Program-made: the position numbers and the translations under genes
Source of the DNA: Thalassia testudinum
Taxonomy: Eukaryota > Streptophyta > Magnoliopsida > Alismatales > Hydrocharitaceae
DNA: 64,000 bases
Reading direction: 5' to 3'
Assembly (NCBI GenBank): GCA_037157565.1
Contig: JAZHRO010000019.1
Coordinates: forward strand, 61,626,501 to 61,690,500
Part shown: in pieces, positions 1 to 10,116 of the stretch
How positions within the stretch are numbered: the stretch's first letter is position 1
Layout of the letters: every line of letters begins with the position of its first letter
The notes under the pieces: model-generated
Told to the model about the DNA's origin: nothing
The model's input: the letters and a program-made list of their open reading frames with translations, nothing else
Database searches by the model: none

Positions 1-468
1 CTTTGTGTGAGGTCCTTGTGCCTCTGTCTGTTGTGCCTTAGCTCCTTTCTTGTGTTGGTTCTGCTGATACTTGGTTAAGGCATCTGAGGCCTTACACTAT
101 CGTATGAGGCTTGAGCTTGTTTTGATATTGCTGAGATAATTAGTTGGGCGTACTGTTCATTTATTTGAGTTGATTGTGAAACATTAGAGTTAATTGGTGA
201 TTCAAATCACCATTTTAACCTTATCTTTTTGCACTCTCATTTCTGATTTATTGCTACATTATTCTGATATATACATTGAGCATCGTTTTGAATATATTTG
301 CATATCTTCTCTCATTATTGTGATTAGTAATTGAAATTGCCATTTTGCTCCTTACGAACGACCTTGAACTTACATTATTTTCGAGCTTTATAAATTTAAG
401 TGTTTTATGCGAATTTCATCCTATACTATGACACATATATCTTAACATCGATGATTTCGCATTAAACA
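1..468 (+). mobile_element. 5' LTR end of element A (Athila-like), left part outside window
   Basis: This is the downstream (U5) end of an LTR that begins left of the window. It ends in ATTAAACA at 468, just before a tRNA-Asp primer site. The last ~95 bases recur at 6611-6705, which fixes the LTR end. The stretch TTATAAATTTAAGTGTTTTATG and the nearby 'ctccttacgaacgacctt' resemble the end of the solo A-type LTR near 60900-61017. There is no coding sequence. The LTR start and left target duplication lie outside the window. Confidence 0.85.
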
Positions 469-471
469 TTT

Positions 472-489
472 TGGTGCCATTGCTGGGGA
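472..489 (+). other. tRNA-Asp primer-binding site of element A
   Basis: TGGTGCCATTGCTGGGGA matches the complement of the plant tRNA-Asp 3' end at 15 of 18 positions; all three mismatches are transitions. It sits three bases after the LTR end, the usual place where minus-strand DNA synthesis is primed. tRNA-Asp priming is typical of Athila-like elements. Confidence 0.85.
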
Positions 490-1559
490 GCAACGCGCAA
501 TTTCATTTCACTAATTATAATTTTGATCTGATTCTAACTTGCTTTATCTGATCTGTTGTGATTTTGTGAGGTACACGGGAGAAGATCAGCTACACAATAA
601 CCACTCCAGGGGTAGGTAACTTCATTTCCTTCTTAAGCCTCTCATGTTTGGAAGGAATTAGAAAGAGAATCAATTAGGATCAACTCGCATTCTTTCTTAG
701 AATTAATCACTTGAGTTGCTTGATCTGATTTATTTAGAAATCCCCTTCTAGATATCTGCACCTATTAGGGACTTAAGGTGCCTAGGGCTATTCACTTTCT
801 TGATTGAGCCCTAGGTGCCAATTTTGGAAAGAATTGGATTTGGAAAAGAGCCAAATTAGGGTTTCTATTTTAGGGTTTTAGGAAAATGCACTTGCCTGAA
901 TTAAAAGAAAATTAATTTCCCGCATTGTGTGCCATCCAAGCCTTGATTGAATTAATCTAATCAAGAAGACCCTAAAAGAAGGCTCTAACAACCACTTGAA
1001 TTACTAAAATTAGGGACTTAATAACCTGTTTGCAAATCACTCAGGGTGATTTTGGGCTTCTTTACCTAACTCATCCTAAACTTTAGGGTAGGTTAGGTGA
1101 AGTTGACCCAACTTGTGGGTTAACCAACCTTTAAATTAGGTCATAAATCACAATCAATTCTAAAGTTCAAGTGAAATTCAAAGCACCATAATTCAGGACT
1201 AAAATTGGTAGACTTAAGGGATTAATTGCTCATTTCGGTCTATTTGGATTCTTAGTGACAAAGAAGGTCGGGTGGGGGAAACCCTGTAACCCGTGGGGAC
1301 GCTCTAACAGTAGGGGTCTTTGCACGACTCTCCCTTCCTGGCTACCCAAGTACTTCTTGAGTGAGTGACTTTCTGATCAAGAGGTATCATCCGCCTTGAG
1401 CCTCCTTAATCATCCAAAGATTTTTTGGGTGCCTCGAATGGGTCCATCACACATTTTGTCCCTCATCTGCCTCTATAGTGCATGTTCGAGAGGAGGTCCT
1501 TAAGACCACATTTGAGGCCTCCATTAGCAGTCCATTCTTGTTGAGACTAAGCCTCGACC
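490..1559 (+). other. Leader (5' untranslated region) of element A
   Basis: About 1.07 kb without a convincing reading frame lies between primer site and gag. It is AT-rich, with repeated AATTAGGG / TTAGGG-like words. Long leaders of this kind are normal in Athila-like elements. I see no promoter or RNA gene here. Confidence 0.6.
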
Positions 1560-2514
1560 CACTTATTTGTGCTACCATTTGACCAGATTGATATCTCTTC
1601 CAACTCATCTGTTTCTGAGCCCAGATCTCCTTCATCCACATATATTGAGAATCACAAAGAAGACCTTGATTTCCAAAATCAGCTACAATGCCTTAATGAT
1701 CTAGTCCATGCACACATCAATCCATTGTCGTGTCCTCAGATGCGAGATCACTATAATCCCATTGCGGTGGAAATCAAGCCCAGAGTACAAACTCTAGCTG
1801 GCGGGCTTGATGTTGAACTCAAGCCAAATATGATTCATGCTATCCCTAAATTCCATAGCTTGAACTCGAAAGATCCCTTCCAACACATCAAGCAGCTAAA
1901 ACATCTGACCCAGACCTTCAGGCCTGCTATATAAAATCGGGACATCCTGCTCATGAAAATGTTCTCCTTCTCTTTCATGGATAAAGCTATCAACTAGTTT
2001 CAGACTCTGACTTGTCCAATCAACACATGGGGGGAACTCCAAACTAAATACCTACAGAAATTCTTCCCAGTTGGTCGGACAAATGCTTTAAGGCACCAAA
2101 TCACGCACTTCTCGCAAAATGCAGGAGAACCACTTCATGAGGCATGAGACCGCTTTTTGGATCTCATGCGGAAATGCCCCCACACGGAGTTCCAAAGTGG
2201 GAACAAGTCTGGTCTTTTTACCATGGGCTCAGTAAGGATATCAAGTTCTTTGTCAATGCAACTTGTGGTGGAAGTATCATGGGTCAACATGAAGATACAG
2301 TTTGGGAGATTCTCGAAAACATGTGCAAGAACTCCATAAACAATGAATTGCTGGGTGTGTTCAATTAGACGATCACCCATGCATTGACAAACATGAGACT
2401 CGAGGCCTATCCGCATCCGTCGATCTGGAGTTGGTAGGCAGTCACTTGGATGAGGTCTCAATCATCGAGAAAAAAGGTGGATGAACTGAGTCAACATCTG
2501 CAAAGATCCACCGT
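1560..2514 (+). pseudogene. gag: gag N-terminal half of element A, interrupted
   Basis: Capsid-type gag (plant retrotransposon gag domain), which would form the virus-like particle. The segment 1569-1934 carries 'MRDHYNPI', 'LELKPNMIHAIPKFH' and 'DPFQHIKQLKHL', equivalent to the gag of element C (43298-41733). After a stop at 1935 the homology continues in frame ('KMFSFS', 'FFPVGRTNALRHQITHFSQNAGEPLHEA'), then drifts into other frames (2144-2460). It is cut at 2514 by a solo LTR, and the C-terminal half resumes at 5294. At least two nonsense codons and one frameshift make it non-functional. Family assignment is firm; exact start is not. Confidence 0.8.
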
Positions 2515-2570
2515 TGTTAAGACCCGTACCATCAAAGTTCTTTAAGATGTTTGGGATTAGGGCCATATGT

Positions 2571-3441
2571 CTGGACACCTTCCCAGACGTCTGGAAATTA
2601 ATTTTTGCATGCGTACGACCGCGAGTCTGCACGTGCAGACTGAACCCCAGCCGCCTTCTTCTCTTTCTCTCCCCTCGTCGACCTGCAGAACCTTTTCTCT
2701 CGCGCCTACAAATACTCCCCTCCTCTCCCTCATGCCACCCCACCCCATCTGTCTCCTCCTTCCTCCAGCCTGAGAGTGAGAGTGAGAACGAGTAGCAGCT
2801 GCAGCCGAGTGCAGCAGCGGAGAGGAGAAGGGCAGCGAGAGAAGGGAAGAGAGGAGAGCGCGCGAGCTGTGAGAGAGCTCACCGGAGCAGTTCGAGGCCG
2901 GTCGGGCATGCGCGAGGCGGAGTGTTGTGTCGGGGAAGACCTCCCCGACGCTGCTGCAGCTAGAGCAATGGCGGACGAGCCCGGTGCGGCCGCGTGCAAC
3001 AGGAAGAAGACGAAGGAGCTTCTAATTCTGGGATTTTCCCCAGAATCAGATGTCTAGACCTACATCCAGACGACACGGACGACGTCTGGAGGAGGGTCCA
3101 GACGACTAAGAGGTACATACTGCGCATATACATCCCTTTTTGCGGATATGGCCATGTAGGCCATTCCGCCGATGCTCTGTTGCGTGCCATGTTTGAGAGT
3201 TTTTGCATACGTGTATAGGCTTCGCTTCGGGAAGGCGCGGGACACGCCCTCCCACGCAGTTCAGACGTCTGGGCGAGTCACCAGTCGGCGGAGAACGTCT
3301 CCAGACGTCCGGAGGGATAGTCGGACGTCTGGAATTAGGTCCAGACGGTTCAACACGATCCCTGGACGTTTGAGGAGCAGCACAGAGTGAGGTATGGACC
3401 TGGACCCATTTTAAGACGTCTGGAAGATGTTCCAGACGTCT
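2571..3441 (+). repeat. Cluster of GACGTC palindromes in the solo LTR
   Basis: About a dozen copies or near-copies of CCAGACGTCTGGA occur, for example at 2583, 3081, 3261, 3301, 3321, 3412 and 3431; some are degenerate (3072, 3097, 3340, 3362). The core GACGTC carries ACGT, the core recognised by plant bZIP factors (established knowledge). The copies are scattered rather than in a strict tandem array. They lie in the left, presumably U3, part of the LTR. Confidence 0.85.
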
Positions 3442-3729
3442 GATTTGAGTCAGAGTTGTCATTTTTGACCCGTTAAGGTCCATTTGAGGTCCGATTTCCG
3501 CGTTTAAGATCCCGTTCTTCTTCGTATAAGTTCCTCTACCTGTTGGAATGCTTTTTACCATGTTCTAAGTGGTTCCTTGTGATTGATCCTTGTGTAGGAC
3601 CTCATTCCGTTGCGGATTTGGGGGTTGCGGAGGCACGTGGACCTGCTGATCGAGCCCCCATTACTCCCGATTTTGTGGGTAGAGTGGCTTCCCTCAGTTA
3701 CTTACAAACATAAATACATATCTGGAATA

Positions 3730-3833
3730 AATGATAGATCCTAGGGTATGGTATGAATCCTAGGACCAGAAAAACTAGATTGAATGATAGATCCTAGGGT
3801 ATGGCATGAATCCTAGGACTAGAAACACTAGAA
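3730..3833 (+). repeat. Two-copy tandem duplication, ~52-base unit
   Basis: Two adjacent copies of a unit containing GATAGATCCTAGGGTATGG and GAATCCTAGGA follow each other, with only a few differences (GTATG/GCATG, ACCAG/ACTAG). It lies inside the solo LTR and has no evident function. Confidence 0.85.
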
Positions 3834-5293
3834 CGATTGTATTAAATGCCTGAAATGAAGTCTTGGAATGAGTAGATGGAATAATAATTGCCTGTAATTG
3901 GATAACAGCTACCTGTGAAATGTAGAGTACTGTTGTTAGTAACTGCTACATGTAAATTTCTATTGTTTGAAATTAAATACGAGCTGCTTGTATATAAATT
4001 GGAAAAGAAAGATTGAATGTTGGAAACACATGCTATATGCGAATAAACTTGAATGATGAAACCTAGTATGGTTTGGCCTGAGAAACATGAGCATGAACCT
4101 TACGAGGAATTAGGAGTAGAGCTCCTGGAAATAAATAGAATGGAACTGGGAAAGGTGAATGGGAAAGTGTGTTGTCTCTTGGGTACGTGGTACCAAGGGA
4201 AGCACATGTTACCTCTTAGTGAAGAGCGGAGCTAGCCGCCCTAGGGTTGAGACCCAGGGTTAGGTCTGGCCACTTTATACCAACTCTTGGCCCTCGCGTA
4301 CACCGTACCGGGGAGAGCTACCAGTGTAGGGAGAGAGCTAACCACCCCACGGGGCCCGGGGTTCAGCTAGCCATCTTACACCGACTTGTTAGGCCCACTG
4401 GGCAAACCAGGGTAGTCAGGCGAGGGTGCGCGGACTATGGAGGGGCGAAACCCCTGTTTGGTTACTGTGGGGGGGCTAGACCCCTGTTACTGAGTGGGCT
4501 CTGCCCTATGCTGGTTCCGTGTTGTGCTTTGGGAGCACCCGTTAACAGAAACGATTGACCGCGTGCCAGTGCGGGGTAGCTACCCGTGAGTTTATCGCGC
4601 GTGCTGTAGTCACCGTTACGTCTGTCAGCGACCTTGGGGTGGTTGACTGAGGGTAGGATCACCACGGGAGACTCTCCCGGCCAGGAGAGCACCACGTGCT
4701 ACTTCTACTTTTCGGAAAAGACTGCAATCAAGATTGTTCCCACGAGGAATAGTCGAGATCAAGAAAAAGACCTGATAAATCAACCAAGGGATGGAAGAAA
4801 GAATAATTAGTTGAATAAAGAAAGAAATTGAAAACAACAGCTACCTGTCCACCTTTACTATTTCTCTTAGTTAGCTGGTTGCCACTCTACTCAGCGTTTC
4901 ACTGACGTGTCGTGCTTACCACCTTTTTCGGGTCCAGGTGTTGAGCAGCCAGCGCCTATGGCTGCGAAGGGTGCTGGGCCTAGTAGAGCCCAGTAGTTGT
5001 ATTTTTGTTGTACCTGTTTTCTGTGGTGGTGAGTATTTTGTTACACTTTTGTACTCTTTTATTGTAACTTCATATTTCTGTACCTGTTTAAAATTCTCTA
5101 CTGTTGTGGTGGTGTGTATTGTAGTAGTTCTTTTCTTTACCGCTGTACCTTTGTTACTGTTAGTTGCTTGCATGGTGAATGTGGGTTATTTTACTGCTTT
5201 TGGTTACTTTCTCATTGGACGACTGGGTCTTGGGATCAGTCGAGTCGGTCTGATTCTCGTATCTCGTAGGGATTCGGGAATCAGGTTGTAACA

Positions 5294-6360
5294 TCCGCCA
5301 CTCAGCAAAACACGTATGCGCAACTGCCCTCAGGTAGGGAGGCTGTGCATAACATTTACCACCACTCGCACAAGGGGATGGATCCATATCCACCTCTGTC
5401 TAGTCCTAGTTTTAGAGGACACTCTGAACCCACCTACTTTAGTTGGGAGAACTTTGAACCCTCATCCTCTGACCTTTCTGGAGTTCCTCAGACCTACGAG
5501 GATCTCCATGCCATCCAGAATGATCCATTCTCCAATATCCACAATCTTGGATGGTGTAATCATCCTAATTTCGTGTGGTCGGGAAATAATTAGAACACTA
5601 GATCTCAATTCCAACCCCGACCACAGGCCCCGCACCCATATCAGCTCACTCAGCCTAGGACCAACCCAAATTACCAATCTGGGCCACCAAGGGAAGATCA
5701 CATGACTCTGATTCTACAAACCCTAGCTAACATCCAAAGGACTAATGCGGCTATGCAAAAATAACACAAAGATGAGATCACAGAGATTCGAAATTAGCTC
5801 ACACAGATGGTTGGGTCTTGCAAGCATGGTGCACTTCCATTTCAACCTTTGCCAAATCCAAATAACGTGCCGAGCTAGAGGCATGTTATGAACTCAAATT
5901 AGGGCTAAGCTCATTATGTTTATCAAGCCCCTTCTACTCCAACACCCAACGGGATGGAGGCTTCGACATCTTATTCGGGATATCAGTAGCAATCACCTAT
6001 TTTGCCGACTCCGAACCAAAACCAGGCGGATCTTAATTCTATTACCACTTGTGGTGGCAAGGCGACCCAGGATCCACCTTATGCTTGGTAGTTTAGAGCC
6101 TAACCCTAGGATGGTTACCCAGGACACACCTATCCTAGATCTTAAGCCTAAACCAATTCTAAAGGAACCTACAGAGGTTCCATTTCCTGAGGCCTTGACC
6201 AAAGGAAACAAGAAATCCAAAATTGTGGCACTTAAGGAAGATTTGGTCAAGCTCTTTGAGCAAGTCTAGATAAACATCCCCTTGATGGATGCGATCCGCC
6301 ACATATTAGCTTACACGAGATTTCTGAAGGATTTATGTACACCAAAGCGTAAGCCGTGAA
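5294..6360 (+). pseudogene. gag: gag C-terminal half of element A
   Basis: gag resumes after the solo LTR. The segment 5345-5593 contains 'AIQNDPFSNIHNLGWCNHPNF', the conserved Athila-type gag box (compare 'SNTYNPGWRNHPNFSW' decoded in element C near 41640). Around 6170-6350 the frame reads 'EVPFPEALTKGNKKSK', 'LVKLFEQV', 'INIPLMDAIRH' and 'RFLKDLCTPKRKP', again matching C just upstream of its protease. Several stops and frame changes interrupt it. It continues directly into the protease remnant, as expected for a single gag-pro-pol frame. Confidence 0.75.
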
Positions 6361-6610
6361 ACAAAAACGGGAGTCTAATCATTTTGTCTGAGCAAGTTAG
6401 CTCAATCATTCTAAGCAAACTCTTGCAGAAAGCAAAGGATCCTGGTACCTGTTTGATCTCCTGTAGCATCGGTGATTTAGAATTCGATCGAGCATTTTGG
6501 AATTTAGGAGCCTCCATAAACCTGATCCCTACATCCCTACTAGACCACTTCGAGGAAACTAAACTCAAACCGACTGAGGTGACCTTGCAGTTAGCAGACC
6601 TCGGACTCAC
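6361..6610 (+). pseudogene. pro: Aspartic protease remnant of element A
   Basis: The frame 6384-6610 reads 'LSEQVSSIILSKLLQKAKDPGT', then 'FWNLGASINLIPTSLLDHF' and 'VTLQLADLGL'. This is the retropepsin-like protease that would cleave the polyprotein. The catalytic motif should be DLGAS; here it is NLGAS, so the catalytic Asp is lost. It is the closest relative in the window of the protease in C (40728-40330). Homology stops at ~6610, where a deletion joins it to the LTR end; RT, RNase H and integrase are missing. Confidence 0.8.
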
Positions 6611-6705
6611 ATTGTTTTTGAGCTTTATAAATTTAAGTGTTTTATGTGACTTTTGTCCTATATTACGACGCATATATCTTAACATCGATGATTTTGCATT
6701 AAACA
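6611..6705 (+). mobile_element. Stub of the 3' LTR of element A
   Basis: About 95 bases match 375-468, from GAGCTTTATAAATTTAAGTG to the terminal ATTAAACA. It follows the protease remnant directly, so one deletion removed pol and most of the 3' LTR. The element ends at 6705. The flanking CCACC could be the target duplication but its partner lies outside the window. Confidence 0.85.
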
Positions 6706-7090
6706 CCACCCCCATCACCTTCAACAAGGTGCGACAGAGCTTCTTGACCCTTTGGTTGAGGCCGAAGCCCTTTCCCTTGATGGGTCGACCATTGCCATTC
6801 CCGCCATCCTCATGAACGACAGCCACTAGCCACCATCTCTCGCGATCGCCAAGTTGCACTGGAAGCTTTGTGAAACTTTAAGGAAGCTTCTCGACCTCTC
6901 CACACGGTTGAAGGTGCCTTGAGGCACTCCTTCCCTCTCGTTGGACTTCTCCTTGTGGCCTTCCTCAACGAAGAGAAGCTCAAGCTCCTGCTTGCTAGTA
7001 GGGGGCTAGTTGAAAGAAAATAAACTTCACAGGGACCTGATTGTAGATTTGTAAGGACCATATCGCAAGAAAGCTTTATTCTAAGGATTG
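6706..7090 (+). other. Unassigned segment, possibly old coding DNA
   Basis: This 385-base stretch is GC-richer than its neighbours. One plus-strand frame, starting near 6729, reads 'TELLDPLVEAEALSLDGSTIAIP', 'MNDSH', then after a stop 'SLAIAKLHWKLCETLRKLLDLSTRLK', which looks protein-like (amphipathic, normal composition). I do not recognise the family. It may be an exon remnant or an unrecognised transposon domain. Confidence 0.35.
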
Positions 7091-7478
7091 AATTGCATTA
7101 TCTTATTCGATCACCATTGTTATTGATTATTTAGTGCTTGATGTAACCAACACTTGATTATTTTTTTTATTAAGCATTAAATAATAATTTTCTGATTATT
7201 AGTCTTTTGCACTTGAAATTTAGATTCCATCTATTTGTTTCCACGTGCGACTTTGAATTTGTTTGATTTTTCGAGAATTCATCCCTAAGATAAGTTCATC
7301 AAATTCACTTATAATTAATTAAATAGTGGTTTGCATGCATGTAGTTGCTCCCTACGAATGGCCTCAAATTTCACTTTGAGAATTATAAATTTAAAGGTTG
7401 ATTTGTACGATTCGACTATACTACGACGTGATTTTTATCAAATATCGTTTCGCACACGTTAGTTGCTTAGCAACCTTG
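7091..7478 (+). mobile_element. LTR-end-like remnant, third Athila-type LTR
   Basis: The stretch around 7345-7460 contains 'gctccctacgaatggcct', TTATAAATTTAAAGG, CGACTATACTACGACG and TATCAAATATCG. This is the order of words found at the U5 ends of A (350-468) and D (52740-52850). The upstream part is AT-rich. No primer site follows, because a SINE lies just downstream. I call it a degraded LTR fragment; its start is not visible. Confidence 0.5.
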
Positions 7479-7487
7479 ATAGAAACT

Positions 7488-7655
7488 TTTTTTTTGATGA
7501 TGAGGTTACGCCTTGTGAGGTTGTCCCCAAGAAACTGCAAGTGTCCCAACTCTACAGCCTTTGAGTAAATTAAGTGTTGGCAAGACTCGAATCGGCGATC
7601 CCATTCCCTCAATAATGGTATAAAAGCCTTACCAGCTGATCCACCCAGTAGGGGC
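7488..7655 (-). mobile_element. tRNA-derived SINE with target duplication
   Basis: On the minus strand a ~168-base element starts CCCTACTGGGTGGATCAGC, has an A-box-like TGGATCAGCTGG, a B-box-like GATTCGAGTCT ~45 bases later, and ends in a short A tail after CATC repeats (plus strand: run of T at 7488-7496). It is flanked by GATAGAAAC (7479-7487) and GATAGACAC (7656-7664), a 9-base duplication with one mismatch. A pol III-type promoter, A tail and duplication define a plant SINE mobilised by LINE machinery. It interrupts the LTR-like remnant on its left. Confidence 0.85.
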
Positions 7656-8204
7656 GATAGACACACATTTAATACACTTAATATGTCTAATTTAGCATAG
7701 TTCCTAGAAAAACACACTGCACTTAGATTGTAAATATTGTATCGTATTCATTTTAGGCATATTAGGCTCATAGATGCACTTGTTTATAATATAGGCATTT
7801 TATAACTATTTCATTGCATGTATCCTTTCAAAAAAACTATTTCATTGCATGCAGGAATGAACATGGATGGTGGTTTGAGTTGAGACATTTACGCTTTATA
7901 CGAGGAGTGGGAGCACAATGAAAAATAGATTCAAAGAGACGCAGGGACTCGCCTACAATATTCCTCTTAGTACTTATGTTTCACCATCCTTATCTGAATC
8001 CACCCTTACATCCTGATTTAATTCCACTTGCCTCTGGACTTCTTTGCAAAAACTCTCATGGGGACCACCTTCTCTCCAAGTTCTCTTTCTACATTGAATC
8101 TCCCTCTCCCAAGTAAATAATTCCCCCCACTAATTTTACAATGGACGTAGGTATAAAAACATAAAAAGTGACGTGTTTTGAAACATGTTAACGTGGCGCA
8201 TCGA
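7656..8204. other. Unassigned AT-rich segment
   Basis: No gene or known repeat is recognised. A 17-base direct repeat, AACTATTTCATTGCATG, occurs at 7804-7820 and 7836-7852. The frame near 7855 ('NMDGGLS', 'DIYALYEEWEHNE') is short and broken by stops, and I cannot assign it. Confidence 0.3.
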
Positions 8205-8400
8205 TGCAAAATTATCATCAATCATTTTGTATCAGAGCAAAATCATCCAAAATAACTTCGCACCAGTGCAAAATCACTCCATGATCATTTTGCACTAGAG
8301 CAAAATCATCATGAATCACTTTGCACCAGTGTAAAATCACCTGCACTGGTGCAAATCACCCAGAATTACTTTGCACCAACGCAAATAGGTGTGCCACATC
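8205..8400. repeat. Short TTTTGCAC...GCAAAA repeat cluster
   Basis: Five to six degenerate copies of a ~32-base unit such as TTTTGCACTAGAGCAAAATC follow one another (centres near 8235, 8266, 8299, 8331, 8346, 8377). Each unit is itself an imperfect palindrome (TTTTGC / GCAAAA), and the copy at 8342 is inverted (TGCACTGGTGCA). It lies just outside the 3' LTR of element B. It may be a minisatellite or the tip of an unrecognised DNA transposon. Confidence 0.7.
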
Positions 8401-8627
8401 AACGCGTTGCAAAATGCATCACATGATGCATTTTTGTACATTTTGGCTTTTGCAATCCCATGCAGCACTTCAAACCAATGCCAACTCACGCCCACGTGCA
8501 GCCACCTTCCATGCACGACCATGAAAACCCTGCCCTCCTCTTACGATTCCTTTACCATCCGCATACCTAGCAAAGTTGCTTGCCTTCTCTCGCAATGCAA
8601 GCAGTCTTCGCCCCTCGTGCCATGCAT

Positions 8628-10116
8628 GTTAACAAGATGATTTTCACACAAGAAAATAAGCTGTCGAAGTAGAAATTGAGTGGTGGAAAATCAATTGTTA
8701 ACAATTAAATTAAACCACTCACAGAAGAGCAGTTTATCTCCACAGAGAAACACGTGCTTGTTAAAACTTGCACAAGTTACAAACAATCATTCACCGATAA
8801 TCTTGCCAGAAATAGAGTCAAAATCACCTTTAGATTAGGATAACTATGCCTGAATATGTTGAAATTGCATTTTCAGGGAAAGGTGTGGATGTTCTTAAAA
8901 TTTCACCAACATATAATATTCAATTAAATAGAAAAAATGGAATGCGGCAATGGCAGTGGCCGTAATTATTAATTGGAGCAAAAACGTGGGATTCTTTCCT
9001 TGGGCGTGCATGAAGAGGAGACGATGGCGGACTGCAGGAAGCTCGGAGGAGGTCGGTGTTGACGAGGCCGTTCCGATGGCGATGGTTGCACAGTGAATGG
9101 CGGCCGGAGCTGGTCGGACGGCGTAGAGGAACTCGTCGGCGGTGGGTCTCTCTTCATGTGTGCGTGGATCACTGTTGGCCTGTTGGAGGGTGTGGTGGGG
9201 CTCGTGGCGACGTGGCAAGTCCGGTAGCGTCATCGGTGCGAAGGATCGAGGCTGGAGTTGCTAGCTGCGTGGAGGTTGGCGACGCCGGTTGATGGGTTCT
9301 TCGTGGCCTGTTGAAGATGATGAATAGTGCACGGTGAGGGGCGTGCCTGCGGTGGCCGCGCGAGGGCCTTGGGTGTGCACGGGGTTGGTTGCACGCAGTG
9401 AGGATGCGCACAGGGGTGCGCGGGGGTGGTGCTATCGGCAAGGGGATGTGTGGTCTATGATGGCACCGGTGGGTGCTGTCGCGGGTGGCAATGGTGCACC
9501 TAGGGTGCTAACGGCGGTGAGGAGGAGAAGGCGGTGTTGGCTGTGGGCGTGCGGGGTTGTGGCTGTGCGTGGGGCACGCTGGAGGCTACAGGGAGGAGAG
9601 CAGCTGGTGAGGTTGCACGCTAGCTGTTGTCGAGAGGGTGACGTCGGAGTGCAGTCGAGGAGCATGTGTGGTCGTGGGGAACTCGCAGTGGCGAATGCCG
9701 GGGCGAAGGTTTGCAGTGGTGTCTGTTGGAGAATGGGGATGTGAAGAGGGGGCTCTCCCTCCGTGTAGGAAGAAGATCATCCAAGGTGGAGGGGGGCGCC
9801 CTCTTTGTACCTGCATGAATGCCAAAAGGAGAAAAAAAAAAATCGTGAGAGAGAGATGACAAGAGAGGAAAGTGAACGGTTATTTTGTTGAGGGAGATTT
9901 AATGGGAGAGAGAGGGGGAGATTTCGTGTGCAATCCCAAAAAATATGATATTATATCACATAAAATATAATTAATCAAATCACATAGCTAAGATTTTAAG
10001 TAATCTTTAAATCCATAGTTTAATTTATTTGCTCAACGTTTCTCGTTTTAAATCAAATTCCATTTCAACAATAATGTACTTAGGTTTTAATTTGATCCAC
10101 AAAAGTAGATCTATCA
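8628..10116 (-). mobile_element. 3' LTR of element B
   Basis: 8640-9390 matches the 5' LTR pieces 19940-20564 and 61018-61179 in the same orientation, for example AAATTGAGTGGTGGAAAATC, the 'ttatctccacagagaaacacgtg' box and the AGCTCGGAGGAGGTC stretch. The upper end GATCTATCA (10116) corresponds to the TGAT start of the minus strand. The lower end is near TGTTAAC at 8628 (uncertain by a few bases). The middle (9000-9800) is GC-rich and gives long shadow frames without gene-like content. Confidence 0.8.

Larger units (their letters stand above)
2515..5293 (+). mobile_element. Solo LTR inserted in gag of element A (possibly Tekay/Del-like)
   Basis: A 2.78-kb block begins TGTTAAGACC and ends GGTTGTAACA, so its ends are TGTTA...TAACA, unlike the TGAT start of the other LTRs here. 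gag homology breaks off immediately before it and resumes immediately after. The flanks ACCGT and TCCGC could be a decayed 5-base target duplication (3 of 5 match). No primer site or coding region is present. Length, termini and the long CG-richer left part suggest a solo LTR of a chromovirus such as Tekay/Del, but I recognise no diagnostic domain. Orientation is inferred from its poly(T)-rich right end. Confidence 0.7.

Noticed and set aside
9000..9860. Overlapping long frames on both strands
   Set aside because: They are products of the GC-rich middle of the B 3' LTR; the equivalent part of the 5' LTR (20300-20560) does not keep the frame.
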